DNA of 64,000 nucleotides from Anaerolineae bacterium (GCA_013178095.1 JABLXK010000005.1:62001-126000), one strand, 5' to 3'. Positions 28,301 through 37,056 are shown, counted from the first letter of the stretch. The notes: a model not told the origin generated them from the sequence alone. Numbers and translations: made by a program.

Positions 28301-29346
28301 GCAACACGCTAGCCGCTTTGAAAACCGCCCCGCATGATTTGCCGAAAGTGCTGCGCGATATCGTCGAGAGCGTTTTATTGAAAAATGTCCTGTCGCGGCT
28401 GGCAATGACCATCGAACGCCGCCTGAACAGCCGGCTGGCTGTCAATGTCGACGGGTTAGCCGAACTGGATTGGGTAAGTATCGAAGACCGCATCCTGGAA
28501 GCTGTGGATCTGAGTTTCCGCGAAAGGATCGATCAGCTCGAACAGCCGGACAGCCAAATCCGGCAGAATATCGCCAGCTTGATTCGCAAACAAAAAGAGT
28601 CTGCGCAACTTCCCGACGCCTACGAGATGGCCGCTGCCATCTCGATGGGCACGCAGATGGTCATCGATGCCCGCACCCGCCAGCGCGTCAACCGGCGCGT
28701 CAATCTGCTGAACTACATTTACCTGGCTGCCCTCCAGATCGAGAACGAAGACCCGCAGGATATATCCGCGGTGATTCTGGCGCACCTGGAAGATATACAG
28801 TCGAAGATGCAAATTGTTTGGGGAAAAATGGAACTCCAAAGGATGGCTGAAAACAACGCGAAATTCAGCGACCTGCCAGAGGAATACCGTACCGGCCTGG
28901 CTCCTTTTATGGACAAAGAGGCTGAACGCGTGCTGCAAACCAAAGAGCTGCCCGAGTTGTTGAGCGAGAATAATGCACCTGCCATCCGTGTTTTCGGCAA
29001 GGCTACCCAGCAAAATATCTATCGCTATATCCTGCTGCATGCGATTTCAGATTTGTGGATCGAGCAGCTCACCCGCATGGAAGCGCTGCGCATTTCCATC
29101 GGCATGGAAGCCTATGCGCAGCTCGATCCGCTGGTGCAGTACAAGAGCCGCTCAACCGACGCGTTCAAAAATCTGTTTGCCGATATCCGCATGGGCGTGA
29201 TCAGCCGCATGTTCCGCCTGCAGCCTGCCCGCCCGCAAACCGCCGGCGTTGAGGGTCAAACCACTGCCAAAGCTGAAGCTGGTCAGCCGGCCAAACCGGA
29301 TCGTAATCAGGACAAGGGTAAAAAGAAACGCCATAAAAAGCGTTAG
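25318..29346 (+). CDS. secA: Preprotein translocase ATPase SecA, greatly enlarged
   Basis: The motor ATPase that drives secretory proteins through SecYEG. Walker A ([18 protein letters not shown] at 105-109), '[15 protein letters not shown]', the DEAD-like '[19 protein letters not shown]' and '[43 protein letters not shown]' are all present. At 1342 residues it is much longer than the usual 830-1000. One insertion of roughly 90 residues lies in NBD2 (about 526-621, after '[11 protein letters not shown]'). The region after '[16 protein letters not shown]' (about residue 820) runs for some 520 residues, about twice normal, and is helical. The C-terminal zinc-binding tail is absent; the protein ends in a basic [10 protein letters not shown]. 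The frame is unbroken, so this is not an artefact of fusion by a missed stop. Confidence 0.96.
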   Translation: MFKNIAKALGGDPQKRDIDRAIALVDQINQLEPDFEKLSPAELRAKTDFFRRRLADGESPDDLLIEAFAAVREASKRTTGLRHFDIQLVGGIFLHEGKIVEMRTGEGKTLVATLPLYLNALTGKGVHLVTVNDYLARRDARWMAPIYACLGLSVGVLQMSSRTESARYAFLVDLEKRDNREEEDQLRMVLRNEAYAADITYGTNNEFGFDYLRDNLVMSLKDRVQRGHSYAIIDEVDNILIDEARTPLIISGPASEDVEWYNRMAVVVRQLNPEDYDFDEKDRSVALTEIGESHVEELLQIPLRDPDRPEDITPEQARLLGHLEQALKAQLLYKKNKDYIVQNGQVIIVDEFTGRLMPGRRWSEGLHQAVEAKEGVKVNPENITHATITLQNYFRKYSKLAGMTGTALTEAEEFATIYKLECVEMPTNLDYQAARPQYDLQILQDKDEEGYPFTYYALGSDPQKAPLYWKRKDYPDVVYRSEEAKLRAIVLEILKFHVIGRPILVGTTSIEHSERLSSRLAAESLRRLLMTVLVREVWLQKNNIKTPERVIPELDFLNKPLQNLAPDEIRRFAQGMGLASINPENPENLAVVMAFLALGEEHRARLEAAVRGGIQHQVLNALKHDQESQIIAGAGAFGAVTIATNMAGRGVDIKLGGEIRESVISDVRHFLDQAGINPYGMTQIEMAERLRGMPADAYGDYRESITSFLAFLENMQRVRALGGLHVIGSERHEARRIDNQLRGRAARQGDPGSSRFYLSLEDDLMRMFGGERAENLMRVFNIDPSIPLESRMLGRLVEQSQERVEGHNFDIRKHLLEYDDVLNDQRERIYKERDSVLVKQDLEEDVLAMLRSELQKRIPEALADEEGPWKLLAFLEEIQPTIYYPQFGQNLPSYTMALVAKVLNSLIPNPADPVQVESGLTELARQALQAENRHVRAQTGAFIQRTADSFTQQVNERLDLLDIFLDNNLELFQQNTREFFDQLQTQVHLRINLDSNTLAALKTAPHDLPKVLRDIVESVLLKNVLSRLAMTIERRLNSRLAVNVDGLAELDWVSIEDRILEAVDLSFRERIDQLEQPDSQIRQNIASLIRKQKESAQLPDAYEMAAAISMGTQMVIDARTRQRVNRRVNLLNYIYLAALQIENEDPQDISAVILAHLEDIQSKMQIVWGKMELQRMAENNAKFSDLPEEYRTGLAPFMDKEAERVLQTKELPELLSENNAPAIRVFGKATQQNIYRYILLHAISDLWIEQLTRMEALRISIGMEAYAQLDPLVQYKSRSTDAFKNLFADIRMGVISRMFRLQPARPQTAGVEGQTTAKAEAGQPAKPDRNQDKGKKKRHKKR

Positions 29347-29380
29347 CATTTAAAGTATTTTCATTCCTTTATTAATGGAC

Positions 29381-29401
29381 ACCCTGCATAGCAGGCAGGG
29401 T
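29381..29401 (+). terminator. Terminator-like hairpin after secA
   Basis: Stem ACCCTGC / GCAGGGT with a seven-base loop, 35 bases after the secA stop. The following T-run is interrupted. Its last base is the first base of the -35 box of the next promoter, so terminator and promoter abut. Confidence 0.6.
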
Positions 29402-29429
29402 TGTCAAGTTTTTCAATACATCATATAAT
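29401..29429 (+). promoter_or_regulatory. Promoter of the S1-domain protein gene
   Basis: TTGTCA (29401-29406), 17-base spacer, TATAAT (29424-29429). This places +1 near 29436 and rules out the upstream TTG at 29401 as a start codon, since it is the -35 box itself. Confidence 0.75.
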
Positions 29430-29469
29430 CGAGCTACTATCAAATCGTATTGGAGCTTTTAATAATCAT

Positions 29470-30849
29470 ATGGATCAAGAAAACGGAATCCAAGCCACAG
29501 GAGAAAATAAATCCGACAATAAAGAAATCACCAACATGGCTTCTTTATTGGAAAGAGAGGGGCTGGGGTTGGAATTGCCGCAGGCCGGTGAGATTAAGAC
29601 AGGCACAATTGCCAGTATTACCCCCGGCCAAATCATGGTTAGTGTCGGTGCCAAGTCCGAGGGCATCATCAACGGCCAGGAATTTGAACTGATTCCGCCG
29701 GATGTTTTTGCTTCCATGGAAGTCGGGCAGGAAATCCCCGTCTATGTCATCACTCCCGAAGACCACAATGGCAACCTGGTGCTCTCTTACATTCGCGCGC
29801 TGGAAGCGGAAAGCTGGGAAAAAGCCAACGCGGTCATGAAAGAAAAAGACACTTTCACCGGCAAGGTGATCGGTTTTAATCGCGGCGGTTTGCTGGTTTC
29901 TTTCGAAAAATTGACCGGTTTTGTGCCCACTTCACAGCTAAGTTACACACGCCGCATGGAATTGGGCGGTGAAACCGCTGAAAAAGGCTTCGGCGAAATG
30001 ATCGGGCAGGAAATTGCCTTGCAAATCATCGAAGTCGATCAGGAAAGACGCCGCCTGATCTTTTCCGAACGAGCCGCGTCGCACGAAACCCGCGACAGCA
30101 TCCGCGACAAGGTCATTGAAAAACTGGAAGTCGGCGACGTCCGCACCGGGCGCGTGACTTCTTTGGCCGATTTTGGCGCTTTCGTGAACATCAACGGCGC
30201 CGACGGCCTTGTTCACCTGAGCGAAATTTCCTGGGATCGCATCCGCCACCCCGGCGATGAACTGAAAGTCGGGCAGGAAGTGCAAGTGCAGGTGATCAGT
30301 ATCGATGAGGACAAGCGCCACATCGGCCTGTCTATCCGCCGCTTGAAGGACGATCCCTGGCAAACCAAGATTGACAACCTCAAGGTCGGCCAACTTGTGG
30401 AAGCCAAGATCACCCGCCTGACCAAATTCGGCGCGTTCGCCATGATGGACAACGGTATCGAAGGATTGATCCACATCTCTGAACTTTCCGAAGAGCACAT
30501 CGCCCATCCCAAGGAAGTCCTGCACGAAGGCGATAAGGTTACCCTGCGTATCATCAAGATCGAACCCGAATCGCATCGCGTCGGCTTGAGCCTGCGCCGC
30601 GTGGAATCGCTGGCTTTCGCGGATATGGACCTGAAAATCCTCGAAAAAGAGCTGGAAGGCAGCGAAATTAAGATTACCTCCAAAGAGAGCCCAAAGTCAG
30701 AAAAAGCGGAAGCTCCGGTGGAGGAAACCGAAGCCGAAACTCCTGTTGTTGAAGCCAAAGCGGAAGCAGAACAGATCGAAGAAGCCAAAGCCGAAACAGA
30801 AGCAGAACAGGCTGAAGAATCCGCCGAAGAGAAACCCTCCGAGGAATAA
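29470..30849 (+). CDS. S1-domain RNA-binding protein (ribosomal protein S1-like, four S1 motifs)
   Basis: A 459-residue RNA-binding protein with four S1 OB-fold repeats, beginning near 'AGEIKTGTIASITPGQIMVSVG', 'KDTFTGKVIGFNRGGLLVSFEKLTGFVPTSQL', 'GDVRTGRVTSLADFGAFVNINGADGLVHLSEIS' and 'GQLVEAKITRLTKFGAFAMMDNGIEGLIHISEL'. Repeats 3 and 4 are the best conserved. A strongly acidic, alanine/glutamate-rich tail (about the last 75 residues) follows. It probably acts as S1 in mRNA recruitment, as in other four-repeat S1 proteins of non-proteobacteria. The ATG at 29470 follows a clear promoter; GGAG is 14 bases upstream, and a later ATG is possible. Confidence 0.88.
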   Translation: MDQENGIQATGENKSDNKEITNMASLLEREGLGLELPQAGEIKTGTIASITPGQIMVSVGAKSEGIINGQEFELIPPDVFASMEVGQEIPVYVITPEDHNGNLVLSYIRALEAESWEKANAVMKEKDTFTGKVIGFNRGGLLVSFEKLTGFVPTSQLSYTRRMELGGETAEKGFGEMIGQEIALQIIEVDQERRRLIFSERAASHETRDSIRDKVIEKLEVGDVRTGRVTSLADFGAFVNINGADGLVHLSEISWDRIRHPGDELKVGQEVQVQVISIDEDKRHIGLSIRRLKDDPWQTKIDNLKVGQLVEAKITRLTKFGAFAMMDNGIEGLIHISELSEEHIAHPKEVLHEGDKVTLRIIKIEPESHRVGLSLRRVESLAFADMDLKILEKELEGSEIKITSKESPKSEKAEAPVEETEAETPVVEAKAEAEQIEEAKAETEAEQAEESAEEKPSEE

Positions 30850-30948
30850 ACCGGTCGATCCTGGCGCTTTCGATGCACTTTCAATTTGGAATCTGTCAAA
30901 CGGGAATGACCATTCCAGCCGGGGCTTTGATAGACCAATCGAACAGAA

Positions 30949-31452
30949 ATGCCTGAAAACAAGCAAACCGGAAAACCAAAACTGCCGCGGCGACGCATTC
31001 AATTTGGATTGATCGTCACCGTTGGCGGTTTTTTGGTTTTTCTCATCGGCCTGCGGCCGGATTTTTTCCTGCTGGACCGCAGCCCGGTGCTTGGATTCAT
31101 CCAGATCGCCGTGATGCTGGTTGGGCTGGCCGTCATGTGCGTAGGCGGGTACATCTGCGTCAGCGCTCTTTGGATTGGCCGCAAGTTCAGCATTGCCGCT
31201 GAATTGGGCGTGCGCGTCATCAGCACCGGTTTCATCATCGCAGTTTTTTCAGGTTTCGCCGATATCTTCGGCTTGGGCAGCCACCCATACCCCGAGTTCA
31301 TTCCTTATTTCGGCGAATGGCAGGCGCGCGGTTTCCAGATCGCGGAAGGGTTCATTGCCATCGGCATCTTGATGATGCTGCCCTACTCCCGCAGCCCGCT
31401 CTTCAACGGCAATACACCCCCGCCGGAGAAGGCGGATTCCAAATCCAAATAA
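30949..31452 (+). CDS. Conserved-type membrane protein, four transmembrane helices, unknown function
   Basis: A 167-residue membrane protein that I do not recognise. After a basic N-terminus (residues 1-18, 'KPKLPRRR', positive-inside) there are four hydrophobic segments: about 18-35, 47-72, 86-106 and 128-142. The C-terminus is short and charged (EKADSKSK). No Shine-Dalgarno sequence is clear before the ATG. It lies 99 bases downstream of the S1-protein gene and may be co-transcribed, and it ends before a hairpin. Confidence 0.75.
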   Translation: MPENKQTGKPKLPRRRIQFGLIVTVGGFLVFLIGLRPDFFLLDRSPVLGFIQIAVMLVGLAVMCVGGYICVSALWIGRKFSIAAELGVRVISTGFIIAVFSGFADIFGLGSHPYPEFIPYFGEWQARGFQIAEGFIAIGILMMLPYSRSPLFNGNTPPPEKADSKSK

Positions 31453-31470
31453 TTAATTGTTCTCTAACAG

Positions 31471-31494
31471 AACCGGATTTGAATAAATCCGGTT
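31471..31494. terminator. Terminator-like hairpin
   Basis: A perfect 10-bp stem AACCGGATTT / AAATCCGGTT with loop GAAT, 18 bases after the membrane protein stop. The T-run is short, so termination may be partial. Confidence 0.6.
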
Positions 31495-31541
31495 TCGTGG
31501 TTAAATTCAGGGAAATATATCAAATTAGAAATTAATACCGC

Positions 31542-32828
31542 ATGAATTCTTCCGTACAAACACACACACTTAATAACGGCCTGGTGATCCTGACCCGGGA
31601 AATCCATACTGTGCCATTGGTCAGCCAGTGGATCTGGTACCGGGTGGGGTCGCGCAACGAAGTGCGCGGTAAAACCGGCATTTCCCACTGGGTGGAGCAC
31701 ATGCAATTCAAGGGCACGCCTAAATACCCGATCAACGTCCTCGACCAGGCTATCTCGCGCGACGGCGGTTTTTGGAACGCCATGACTTCGCTGGATTGGA
31801 CCACGTACTTCGAAACGCTGCCATCGGATAAACTGGAAATCGCGCTCGATCTGGAAGCCGACCGCATGGTCAACAGCTTGTACGATCCGCAGGAAACCGA
31901 ACTGGAGAGGACGGTGGTGATCTCGGAGCGCGAGGGCAATGAGAATGAACCTCTCTTCCGGTTGGGAGAAGCGGTCAATCAGGCCGGTTTTTCCGACCAC
32001 CCCTATCGCAACCAGGTGATCGGTGAAATGCAGGATTTGCAAACCATCACGCGCGAACAGCTTTTCGGGCATTATCGGAGCCACTATTCCCCCAATAACG
32101 CTTTGCTGGCCCTGGCCGGCGATTTCGACACGCCTGCCGTGATGGAACGGTTGAGAGACCTGTACGAAGGCATCCCCGCCATGGAAAACGGTAAATTCAT
32201 CCCGCAGCCGGAGAACACGCTCCCGAAGAACCAGCGCATTGAATTGGAAGGCCCCGGAGACACCATCTACCTGCAAGTCAGTTACCGCTCGCCGGCTGCC
32301 AACAGCGCCGACTTTTTCGCGTTGACCGTGCTCGACAGCCTGCTCACCGGTCCTTCCTCGCTGGCCATGTTCGGCGGCGGCAGCATTTCCAACAAGACCA
32401 GCCGCTTATACCAGCTGCTGGTTGAAAAGGATAAGGCAGTGAGCGTTTCCGGCGGACTGCAGGCCACCATCGACCCTTACCTGTACGATATCCTGGCCAT
32501 CCTGCCGCCGGATAAATCGGTGGACGAGGCGCTGCGCGTGATCGACGAGCAAATCGAGCGCCTGCAGAACGAGCTGATCCAGGAGGCTGAAATCGCGCGC
32601 GCGGTCAAACAGGCCAAGGCCCTGTTTGCTTACGGCAGCGAAAACATCACCAACCAGGCTTTCTGGATGGGATACGCCAGCATGTTCGCCGACCATACCT
32701 GGTTCGACCATTTCATTCCTAACCTGGAACAGGTCGACGCGGAGAGTCTGAAGCGTACCGCGCAGAAGTATCTGCGAAACGACCACCGCATTATCGGTAT
32801 TTACCGTCCAAGGAACAATGGAAAGTAG
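31542..32828 (+). CDS. M16 family zinc metallopeptidase, catalytic subunit
   Basis: A 428-residue peptidase of the M16 (pitrilysin/processing-peptidase) family. The inverted zinc motif HxxEH is intact: H49-W-V-E52-H53, with the distal glutamate in 'ELERTVVISEREGNE'. The family's C-terminal substrate-binding Arg/Tyr pair ('...R..GLAY') is not evident; the aligned segment reads 'SRLYQLLVEKDKAVSVSG'. It overlaps by 11 bases with a second M16 gene that shows the opposite pattern, so the two probably form a heterodimer like bacterial M16B pairs. No signal peptide is present, so the site is likely cytoplasmic. Confidence 0.9.
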   Translation: MNSSVQTHTLNNGLVILTREIHTVPLVSQWIWYRVGSRNEVRGKTGISHWVEHMQFKGTPKYPINVLDQAISRDGGFWNAMTSLDWTTYFETLPSDKLEIALDLEADRMVNSLYDPQETELERTVVISEREGNENEPLFRLGEAVNQAGFSDHPYRNQVIGEMQDLQTITREQLFGHYRSHYSPNNALLALAGDFDTPAVMERLRDLYEGIPAMENGKFIPQPENTLPKNQRIELEGPGDTIYLQVSYRSPAANSADFFALTVLDSLLTGPSSLAMFGGGSISNKTSRLYQLLVEKDKAVSVSGGLQATIDPYLYDILAILPPDKSVDEALRVIDEQIERLQNELIQEAEIARAVKQAKALFAYGSENITNQAFWMGYASMFADHTWFDHFIPNLEQVDAESLKRTAQKYLRNDHRIIGIYRPRNNGK

Positions 32829-34128
32829 GGATATGGCGACCACTTCAAGCAATCCAAAAAACCTGCCCGGCCCTGAAACCATTTCACGCTGGACGCTGGC
32901 AAATGGCATCCGGGTGTTGAGCTATACCAACCCCAATGTTTCCTCGGTTTATTTAATCGGGTTATTGAATTGCGGCAGCGCGAGCGATCCGGCGGAAAAA
33001 CTGGGGCTGGCGCACTATACCGCCAGCATGCTCTCCCGGGGAACCGCCCGCCGCAGTTTCCAGGCATTTCATGAAGAGCTCGAAAACCGCGGTGCCAGCT
33101 TGAGCTTTAGCTGCGGGATGAACGATACCGGATTCCGCGGCAAAGCCCTGGCGGAGGACCTGGAAATGCTCTTCGACCTGGCTGCCGACAGCCTGCGTAA
33201 TCCGGCATTTACGCCGGAATACTTCGAACGCATGCGCGCGCAATTGCTGGCCAGCCTGGCAATTCGCGACCAGGATACTTCGGAAGTGGCTTCCTTGTTG
33301 TTCGATCAGCATCTTTTTCCGCAACATCCCTACGGTCATCCGCAGGATGGATACCCGGAAACCATTCAGTCCATCGGGCGTGAGGATCTGGTCAAATTCC
33401 ACGCCGGCGCATACAACCCCGATGGCATGATTCTGGTAGTGGTCGGCGCGGTTTCACCCGAACAGGTATTCAGCCTGGCAGAACGGTATTTCGCCGATTG
33501 GCTCAATCCGAATCATAAATCGCAAACCCGATACAGCCTGCCGGACCAACCCGCCGGTCTGATCAGAAAACACCGTTTTCTGGAAGATAAAAGCCAGGCA
33601 GACCTGCTGCTGGGTACACTGGGGCCGAACCGTACCTCCGAAGACTACCTGCCGGTCTATCTGGGCAACAACATTCTAGGGCAATTCGGATTGATGGGCA
33701 GAATTGGCGAAAGCGTGCGGTCGCGCTCCGGGCTGGCGTATTACGCCTCCAGCAGCATCAACGCCTGGGCAGACAGCGGCACCTGGGAATTTTCTGCCGG
33801 CACTAACGCGGAAAATCTGGAAAAGGCCATCGACCTGATACGCGAAGAAATTAAACGGTACGTTACCAGCGAGGTCAGCGAGGATGAACTGGCGGATTCC
33901 AAATCCAACCTGATCGGCAGGCTGCCGCTCTCGCTGGAATCGAACGCCGGGCTGGCCAATGCCATCCTCTCCATCGAACGCTTCGACCTTGGTCTGGATT
34001 ATTACCAGCGCTATGCCCATTTGATCAACGCCGTGACCGCCGGTCAAATCCTGAACGCGTCGCAAAAATACCTCGACCCCGACCGCCTGGTGATCGCCAG
34101 CGCAGGCCCGGGAAATGATATCCTTTAA
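32818..34128 (+). CDS. M16 family peptidase, non-catalytic substrate-binding subunit
   Basis: A 436-residue M16 homologue whose zinc site is lost: the HxxEH position reads HYTAS in 'LGLAHYTASMLSRGT'. It keeps the C-terminal region 'ESVRSRSGLAYYASSSINAW' with the Arg/Tyr pair that holds substrate in M16 enzymes. It should therefore be the non-catalytic partner of the upstream subunit. AAGGAA lies close to the ATG at 32818; an ATG at 32833 is an alternative. The 11-base overlap suggests coupled translation and fixed stoichiometry. Confidence 0.88.
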   Translation: MESRDMATTSSNPKNLPGPETISRWTLANGIRVLSYTNPNVSSVYLIGLLNCGSASDPAEKLGLAHYTASMLSRGTARRSFQAFHEELENRGASLSFSCGMNDTGFRGKALAEDLEMLFDLAADSLRNPAFTPEYFERMRAQLLASLAIRDQDTSEVASLLFDQHLFPQHPYGHPQDGYPETIQSIGREDLVKFHAGAYNPDGMILVVVGAVSPEQVFSLAERYFADWLNPNHKSQTRYSLPDQPAGLIRKHRFLEDKSQADLLLGTLGPNRTSEDYLPVYLGNNILGQFGLMGRIGESVRSRSGLAYYASSSINAWADSGTWEFSAGTNAENLEKAIDLIREEIKRYVTSEVSEDELADSKSNLIGRLPLSLESNAGLANAILSIERFDLGLDYYQRYAHLINAVTAGQILNASQKYLDPDRLVIASAGPGNDIL

Positions 34129-34134
34129 GCAGAG

Positions 34135-34515
34135 ATGAAAATCGCCAGCGGTATCGACCTGGTTGAAATCGAGCGCTTCAGGCAATTGAAACCTGAAATC
34201 CTGAAACGATTTTTTGAACGCGTCTACACTTCCGCCGAACGGGAGCATATCGGCGCTTCTTTCGAGCGCGCCGCGGGTCTGTTCGCTGCCAAAGAAGCCC
34301 TGGTCAAAGCCCTGGGCTGCGGTATCGGGCCGGTTGGCTGGCAGGAGGTTGAAATCCGACATCAAGGCGAAGGAAATCCGGTCGCCAGCCTGCATGGCCG
34401 CGCCGCCAATCTGGCGCAGGAGATGGGCATTCTCGACATTTCGCTCAGTATCAGCCATACCCGGGAGCACGCCACCGCTGTGGCAGTGGCTATAATGGAA
34501 GAGAGAGGTGCATGA
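34135..34515 (+). CDS. acpS: Holo-[acyl-carrier-protein] synthase
   Basis: A 126-residue phosphopantetheinyl transferase that activates acyl carrier protein for fatty-acid synthesis. The magnesium-binding D8 ('ASGIDLVEIERF') and the 'GLFAAKEALVKALG' motif with its glutamate are intact, and 'SLSISHTREHATAVAVA' closes the fold. It begins six bases after the M16 gene stop and is probably in the same transcript. A TATAAT sequence lies inside its 3' end (about 34491), possibly the promoter for the next gene. Confidence 0.95.
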   Translation: MKIASGIDLVEIERFRQLKPEILKRFFERVYTSAEREHIGASFERAAGLFAAKEALVKALGCGIGPVGWQEVEIRHQGEGNPVASLHGRAANLAQEMGILDISLSISHTREHATAVAVAIMEERGA

Positions 34516-34542
34516 CAGGTTTCCGAACTGTGGTGTAAATTA

Positions 34543-35169
34543 ATGACCAAAATTCTCGCAGTCAGCGATGAGGAATCGCAATTCATTTACCACGCCATCG
34601 GGGGCGAGCGGTTCAAGGATATCGACTTTGTGATCAGTTGCGGCGACCTGCCGTATTTCTACCTGGAATACATCATCAGCATGTCCAACAAGGATTTATA
34701 TTACGTCAAAGGCAATCACGCCCACAAGGAAGAGATCAGCGATCATCACCAATCCAGCGGGCCGCAGGGAGGGAGAAATTTGCATCTGAAAAGCATGCGC
34801 ACTCCTGAGGGCATCCTCCTGGCAGGCATCGAGGGCAGCATACTCTATAACCGCGGACCGCATCAGTACACGCAGGGTGAAATGTGGCAGATGGTTTTCA
34901 GGTTGGTTCCTCACCTGTTCTTGAACTTCCTGCAATACAACCGCTACCTCGATATTTTTGTCACACACGCGCCGCCCTGGAAGATCAATGACCAGCAGGA
35001 CTTGCCGCATCAGGGCATCAAAGCCTTTCGCTGGCTGCTGGAAGTATTCCACCCGCGTTACCACTTGCACGGACACACGCACGATTACCTCAACCGCAGC
35101 GGGATCAAGACCAGGTACCTGCAGACCGACGTAATCAACGTGACAGGCTACCAGATCATCGAGTTTTGA
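34543..35169 (+). CDS. Calcineurin-like metallophosphoesterase
   Basis: A 208-residue protein of the calcineurin-like phosphoesterase fold. Metal-binding motifs visible are 'VSCGDLP' (GD), 'YVKGNHAHK' (GNH), 'FVTHAPPW' (H) and 'HLHGHTHDYLN' (GHTH). The usual N-terminal DxH is replaced by D-E-E in 'AVSDEESQ', so one metal site may differ. There is no Shine-Dalgarno sequence. The stop is two bases before the next gene's ATG, indicating a two-gene unit. The substrate (nucleotide, lipid or protein) cannot be deduced. Confidence 0.85.
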   Translation: MTKILAVSDEESQFIYHAIGGERFKDIDFVISCGDLPYFYLEYIISMSNKDLYYVKGNHAHKEEISDHHQSSGPQGGRNLHLKSMRTPEGILLAGIEGSILYNRGPHQYTQGEMWQMVFRLVPHLFLNFLQYNRYLDIFVTHAPPWKINDQQDLPHQGIKAFRWLLEVFHPRYHLHGHTHDYLNRSGIKTRYLQTDVINVTGYQIIEF

Positions 35170-35171
35170 AA

Positions 35172-36104
35172 ATGAGCAGCAATAACGACCGCACCTATTT
35201 TGAACGCATGGCCAGCCTGGATTTCGAGCAGGCTTATAAAAAAGGATTCATACGGGCCATTTTAAATCGGCTTACCCAGAAACAGGGAGGGTTGATTTCC
35301 TTCAATGAATTGCGCCGCAGCCTGGACATTCAAAACCAGCGCGATATGGGAATGCAGGAGATCGAGATCGAAAAAATCATCGGCAGCCTTAACCGCTACC
35401 AGGATTTCGACGACAGCTTCCTCCCGCGCCAAACGTTTACCCGGCGGCGCTGGGAAAATATCGACCGGGTTTTCCTGCAAGGGGAATACCTGCCGCCGGT
35501 GGAAGTTTACAAGCTCGGCGCCTTCTATTTCGTCATCGACGGAAACCACCGTGTTTCGGTAGCGCGCGAAAGAGGCCAGGTGTTCATCGACGCGCACGTG
35601 ATTGAGCTGCAGATCCCTTTCCCGTTGGAGGGAAAGTTCGATTGGTATGAAGTGTTACTAAAGCAGGAGCGCGCCACCTTTGAACAACAAACCCGCATCC
35701 GCGAACTGCGCCCGCAGGCGGATATCCGGCTCTCTCTGGTCGGGCAATATGAAAAGCTGCTGGACCATATCGCCGTTCATAACTATTACAACAGCCAGCG
35801 CCTGAAGCAGGAAATCCCTTATGCGCAGGCTGTTTGCAACTGGTACGATAATATTTACGCGCCCATGGCGGCCATCATTCGTAAGCGTAAAATTCTGGAA
35901 CATTTCCCCAAACGCACCGAAGCCGACCTGTATCTATGGATCATCGAACACCTGGCATATTTGCAGGCCAGTTACAAACGCGAGATTTCTTTCGAAGAAG
36001 CCGCGCGGCATTTTACCGACCACTTCCTTGTCCTGCGGCTGGCTGGATGGTGGCGAGCATTTCGCAATCGAATGTGTAAATTATTAAATCGGCAGGGTAA
36101 ATAA
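35172..36104 (+). CDS. ParB-like domain protein with DUF4032-like C-terminus
   Basis: A 310-residue protein of unknown function. A ParB/sulfiredoxin-like nucleotide-binding motif is visible in 'PPVEVYKLGAFYFVIDGNHRVSVARERGQVFIDAHVIE' (about residues 110-147). The C-terminal part ('ILEHFPKRTEADLYLWIIEHLAYLQASYKREISFEEAARHFTDHF') resembles the region I associate with DUF4032 proteins of Actinobacteria and Chloroflexi. The start was set at the ATG at 35172; the TTG two codons earlier overlaps the phosphoesterase stop. Its close link with the phosphoesterase suggests a shared task. Confidence 0.7.
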   Translation: MSSNNDRTYFERMASLDFEQAYKKGFIRAILNRLTQKQGGLISFNELRRSLDIQNQRDMGMQEIEIEKIIGSLNRYQDFDDSFLPRQTFTRRRWENIDRVFLQGEYLPPVEVYKLGAFYFVIDGNHRVSVARERGQVFIDAHVIELQIPFPLEGKFDWYEVLLKQERATFEQQTRIRELRPQADIRLSLVGQYEKLLDHIAVHNYYNSQRLKQEIPYAQAVCNWYDNIYAPMAAIIRKRKILEHFPKRTEADLYLWIIEHLAYLQASYKREISFEEAARHFTDHFLVLRLAGWWRAFRNRMCKLLNRQGK

Positions 36105-36119
36105 CCCACTTCAGGTATT

Positions 36120-36344
36120 TCAATTCCCGATTTCAAGCCAGATGTGATTTTTCAGGATGCGTTCACTGGGGATCACTTTGACGTGTCCGCGCAATTCCAT
36201 CGGCTGCGCGACCATGTCGGGATGAACAAAACAGCATAATGGCGGATGTCCATACTTGCTGATGAAATAGTCCACCGCGCGCTGCAAGCGGGATTCAGCC
36301 GTTATTCCGGTTTGATTGTCATACCAAAGCATGCCGTTATCCAT
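36120..36344 (-). CDS. Small protein of unknown function, 74 residues
   Basis: A 74-residue soluble protein with aromatic-rich N-terminus ('MLWYDNQTG'), a central 'AVDYFISKYGHPPLCCFVHPDMV' and C-terminal 'GHVKVIPSERILKNHIWLEIGN'. The pattern resembles short conserved proteins of Chloroflexota, but I assign no function. Support for a real gene is strong: a consensus promoter and AGGAT six bases before the ATG. It lies alone, convergent with the gene before it, and the H/C-rich centre might bind metal. Confidence 0.75.
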   Translation of the reverse strand: MDNGMLWYDNQTGITAESRLQRAVDYFISKYGHPPLCCFVHPDMVAQPMELRGHVKVIPSERILKNHIWLEIGN

Positions 36345-36361
36345 ATCAGATCCTCGTATTG

Positions 36362-36390
36362 ATTATAGCATATATGTTCTATTATTCCAA
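36362..36390 (-). promoter_or_regulatory. Promoter of the 74-residue protein gene
   Basis: Minus strand TTGGAA (36385-36390), 17-base spacer ending in TGC, TATAAT (36362-36367). It combines a -35, ideal spacing and an extended -10, one of the best promoters in the window. Confidence 0.75.
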
Positions 36391-36490
36391 TCTGCTTTTC
36401 TATCGCTGAAACATGGAATTTTCAAACCATTTAAGGTATGCTTAACCCGTTGAATGAATAACGCTCGCTCTGATAATCCAGGAGGTTGAC

Positions 36491-37048
36491 ATGATAAAAG
36501 AAGCCATTTCCGATGCAGAAAAAAGAATGCACAGCGCCATCCTGTCTTTGCAGGAAGACCTGGCCGGAGTGCGCACCGGCCGCGCAACCCCCGCGCTGGT
36601 CGAAAAGATTTCTGTTGATTATTACGGTTCGCCCGTGCCTTTAATGCAACTGGCTAGCATCAGCGTACCCGAACCGCGCCAGCTTTTGATCAAACCGTTC
36701 GATCCGACAACCGTCAAGGATATTGAAAAAGCGATCCTGGCTTCCGAGTTGGGGATCACCCCCATGAATGATGGCAAAGTCATCCGGTTAAACATGCCCC
36801 CGCTGACGGAAGAACGCCGGCGCGAACTGACCAAATTTGTCAATAACCGCCTCGAAGAAGCCCGCATTTCCGTCCGCAACGTCCGGCGCGACATCAACAA
36901 GGACCTGCAAGAATTCAAGGAAGCCAAATTGATCTCCGAAGACGATATGAAAACCGGCGAGGAAGAAATCCAGAAACTGACCGATAAGATTATCGAAGAG
37001 ATCGGCGAGATCGGCAAGAAAAAAGATCAAGAAATAATGGAGATCTAA
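36491..37048 (+). CDS. frr: Ribosome recycling factor
   Basis: A 185-residue factor that splits post-termination ribosomes together with EF-G. The family spine is clear: '[50 protein letters not shown]' and '[30 protein letters not shown]'. AGGAGG lies five bases before the ATG. It starts an frr-uppS-cdsA operon that in many bacteria follows pyrH directly; here pyrH is about 9 kb to the right. Confidence 0.97.
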   Translation: MIKEAISDAEKRMHSAILSLQEDLAGVRTGRATPALVEKISVDYYGSPVPLMQLASISVPEPRQLLIKPFDPTTVKDIEKAILASELGITPMNDGKVIRLNMPPLTEERRRELTKFVNNRLEEARISVRNVRRDINKDLQEFKEAKLISEDDMKTGEEEIQKLTDKIIEEIGEIGKKKDQEIMEI

Positions 37049-37056
37049 GCTCCCGA

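Noticed and set aside
29401-29469. TTG at 29401 as start of the S1-domain protein
   Set aside because: This TTG is the -35 box of the gene's own promoter (TTGTCA-17-TATAAT), so it is not transcribed from it.
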